A stretch of DNA of 32,902 nt from Oceanospirillaceae bacterium (GTDB taxonomy: Bacteria > Pseudomonadota > Gammaproteobacteria > Pseudomonadales > Oceanobacteraceae), in the NCBI GenBank assembly GCA_002706025.1, contig PAJK01000075.1:1-32902 (forward strand), written 5' to 3'. Of the stretch, positions 32,384 through 32,902 are shown one piece after another. Position 1 is the stretch's first letter; each line of letters opens with the position of its first letter. A program made the position numbers and the translations under genes. The notes beneath the pieces were generated by a model that worked only from the letters and a program-made list of their open reading frames with translations, ran no database searches and had not been told where the DNA came from.

Positions 32384-32902
32384 TCAGTTGGTCTGCAAGG
32401 CGGCGACGTCCGGATGACGCTCCTGCCAGTGGTCGATTAAGTCCTGCTGGTTGATATCTGAGGGGTGAAAGCCCGTGCGGAAGTACTGCCGCAACGAGCG
32501 CATATTCTCACGCAGAATGCCTTTCCTGCCCCAGAAGAAGCTGAAAGCCCCGCGCCATTCTTTCCATGACGGGAAGTGGCCATCCGCTTTCAACAGGCGG
32601 AACTGGTAATAACCGATCCGGACAAACAGCGAAGCCATGGCAATCACCATCACCCGCTTACGCATAAATTCGTTGTTCACCTTCTGACGGTAAACATCGA
32701 ACGCTACGGATTTATGCTCGATTTCTTCCACCGCGTGCCAGATCAGCATCTTACGGATGGTGTCGTCGGCATCATCAAGAATTTCCGGGTATTTCAGCAG
32801 ATACTCAGCCAGTGCTGCGGTGAAATGCTCCATCGCAGCGGTCAAAGCCAGCTGACGTGCCGGGCCAAAACTGCGTTTGAGAAACTCCACCCGTTTCTGC
32901 AT
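32384..32902 (-). CDS. Metal-dependent hydrolase, PF10118-type (N-terminal part outside window)
   Basis: The 172 residues seen are the C-terminal part. LTAAMEHFTAALAEYLL (20-36) and WHAVEEIEHKSVAFDVYR (55-72) are the two helices with Glu/His pairs that define the PF10118 family, a di-metal (ferritin-like) group annotated as metal-dependent hydrolases. Family members are about 270-300 residues long, and the region with GQEAQH-type ligands should come before the part seen here, so the ATG at the very edge (32900-32902) is most likely internal. No membrane anchor is certain, though a hydrophobic stretch (VMVIAMASLFVRIGYY) lies at about 84-99. Function is unknown. Confidence 0.8.
   Translation of the reverse strand: MQKRVEFLKRSFGPARQLALTAAMEHFTAALAEYLLKYPEILDDADDTIRKMLIWHAVEEIEHKSVAFDVYRQKVNNEFMRKRVMVIAMASLFVRIGYYQFRLLKADGHFPSWKEWRGAFSFFWGRKGILRENMRSLRQYFRTGFHPSDINQQDLIDHWQERHPDVAALQTN

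Overview
This window reads as ordinary chromosome of a marine-type gammaproteobacterium. The evidence is strong RhlE, RbbA/YhiI/YhhJ, SlyA, FxsA-GroES-GroEL and VF530-family homologs, gammaproteobacterial Fur boxes, a sigma-32 promoter instead of CIRCE, and moderate G+C. An Oceanospirillales-like host (Thalassolituus/Oceanobacter type) is a guess that I cannot confirm without a search. I see no rRNA, tRNA, CRISPR, prophage or insertion sequence. Genes are dense and both window edges cut a gene.

Layout. 1-5.7 kb: end of a class I glutamine amidotransferase, then on the minus strand a small GNAT enzyme, a DUF3301 protein, the RNA helicase RhlE, a short-chain dehydrogenase, and a large periplasmic sensor (SBP_bac_3 nested in a dCache) that stops just after its last membrane helix. 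5.8-10.1 kb: a DUF3592 membrane protein (minus), then on the plus strand a four-helix membrane protein and a SutA-like small protein next to a CPA1-type cation/proton antiporter. 10.4-15.4 kb: an intact yhiI-rbbA-yhhJ-type operon (membrane fusion protein, double-ABC/permease fusion, second permease). 15.5-17.7 kb (minus): a VF530-type DNA-binding protein overlapping a glycosyltransferase, and an HPP membrane protein divergent from a TetR regulator. Two matching inverted repeats lie in the HPP promoter.

18.7-21.9 kb (plus): a membrane protein with two similar halves, a possible ADP-ribosyltransferase-fold protein with a structured leader and its own terminator, a transglutaminase-like protease and a nucleoside 2-deoxyribosyltransferase. 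22.0-24.6 kb: a slyA-like MarR regulator heading an operon with a membrane fusion protein and a DUF2955/FUSC transporter; two perfect SlyA-type palindromes overlap the start of transcription. 24.6-29.1 kb (minus): a PepSY/DUF3649/DUF3325 inner-membrane operon and a CirA-like TonB-dependent receptor, each with a near-identical promoter that has a Fur box in its spacer, so they form one iron-uptake regulon. 29.3-32.9 kb (minus): groES-groEL with a sigma-32 promoter and strong terminator, fxsA, a region with three 25-bp hairpin-forming tandem repeats, and part of a PF10118-type metal-dependent hydrolase.

No single locus is clearly a new defence or mobile system. The items most worth a second look are the output-less sensor, the ART-like protein, the paired operator arrays of the HPP/TetR and slyA loci, a possibly leaderless glycosyltransferase, and the terminator whose loop holds a stop codon.
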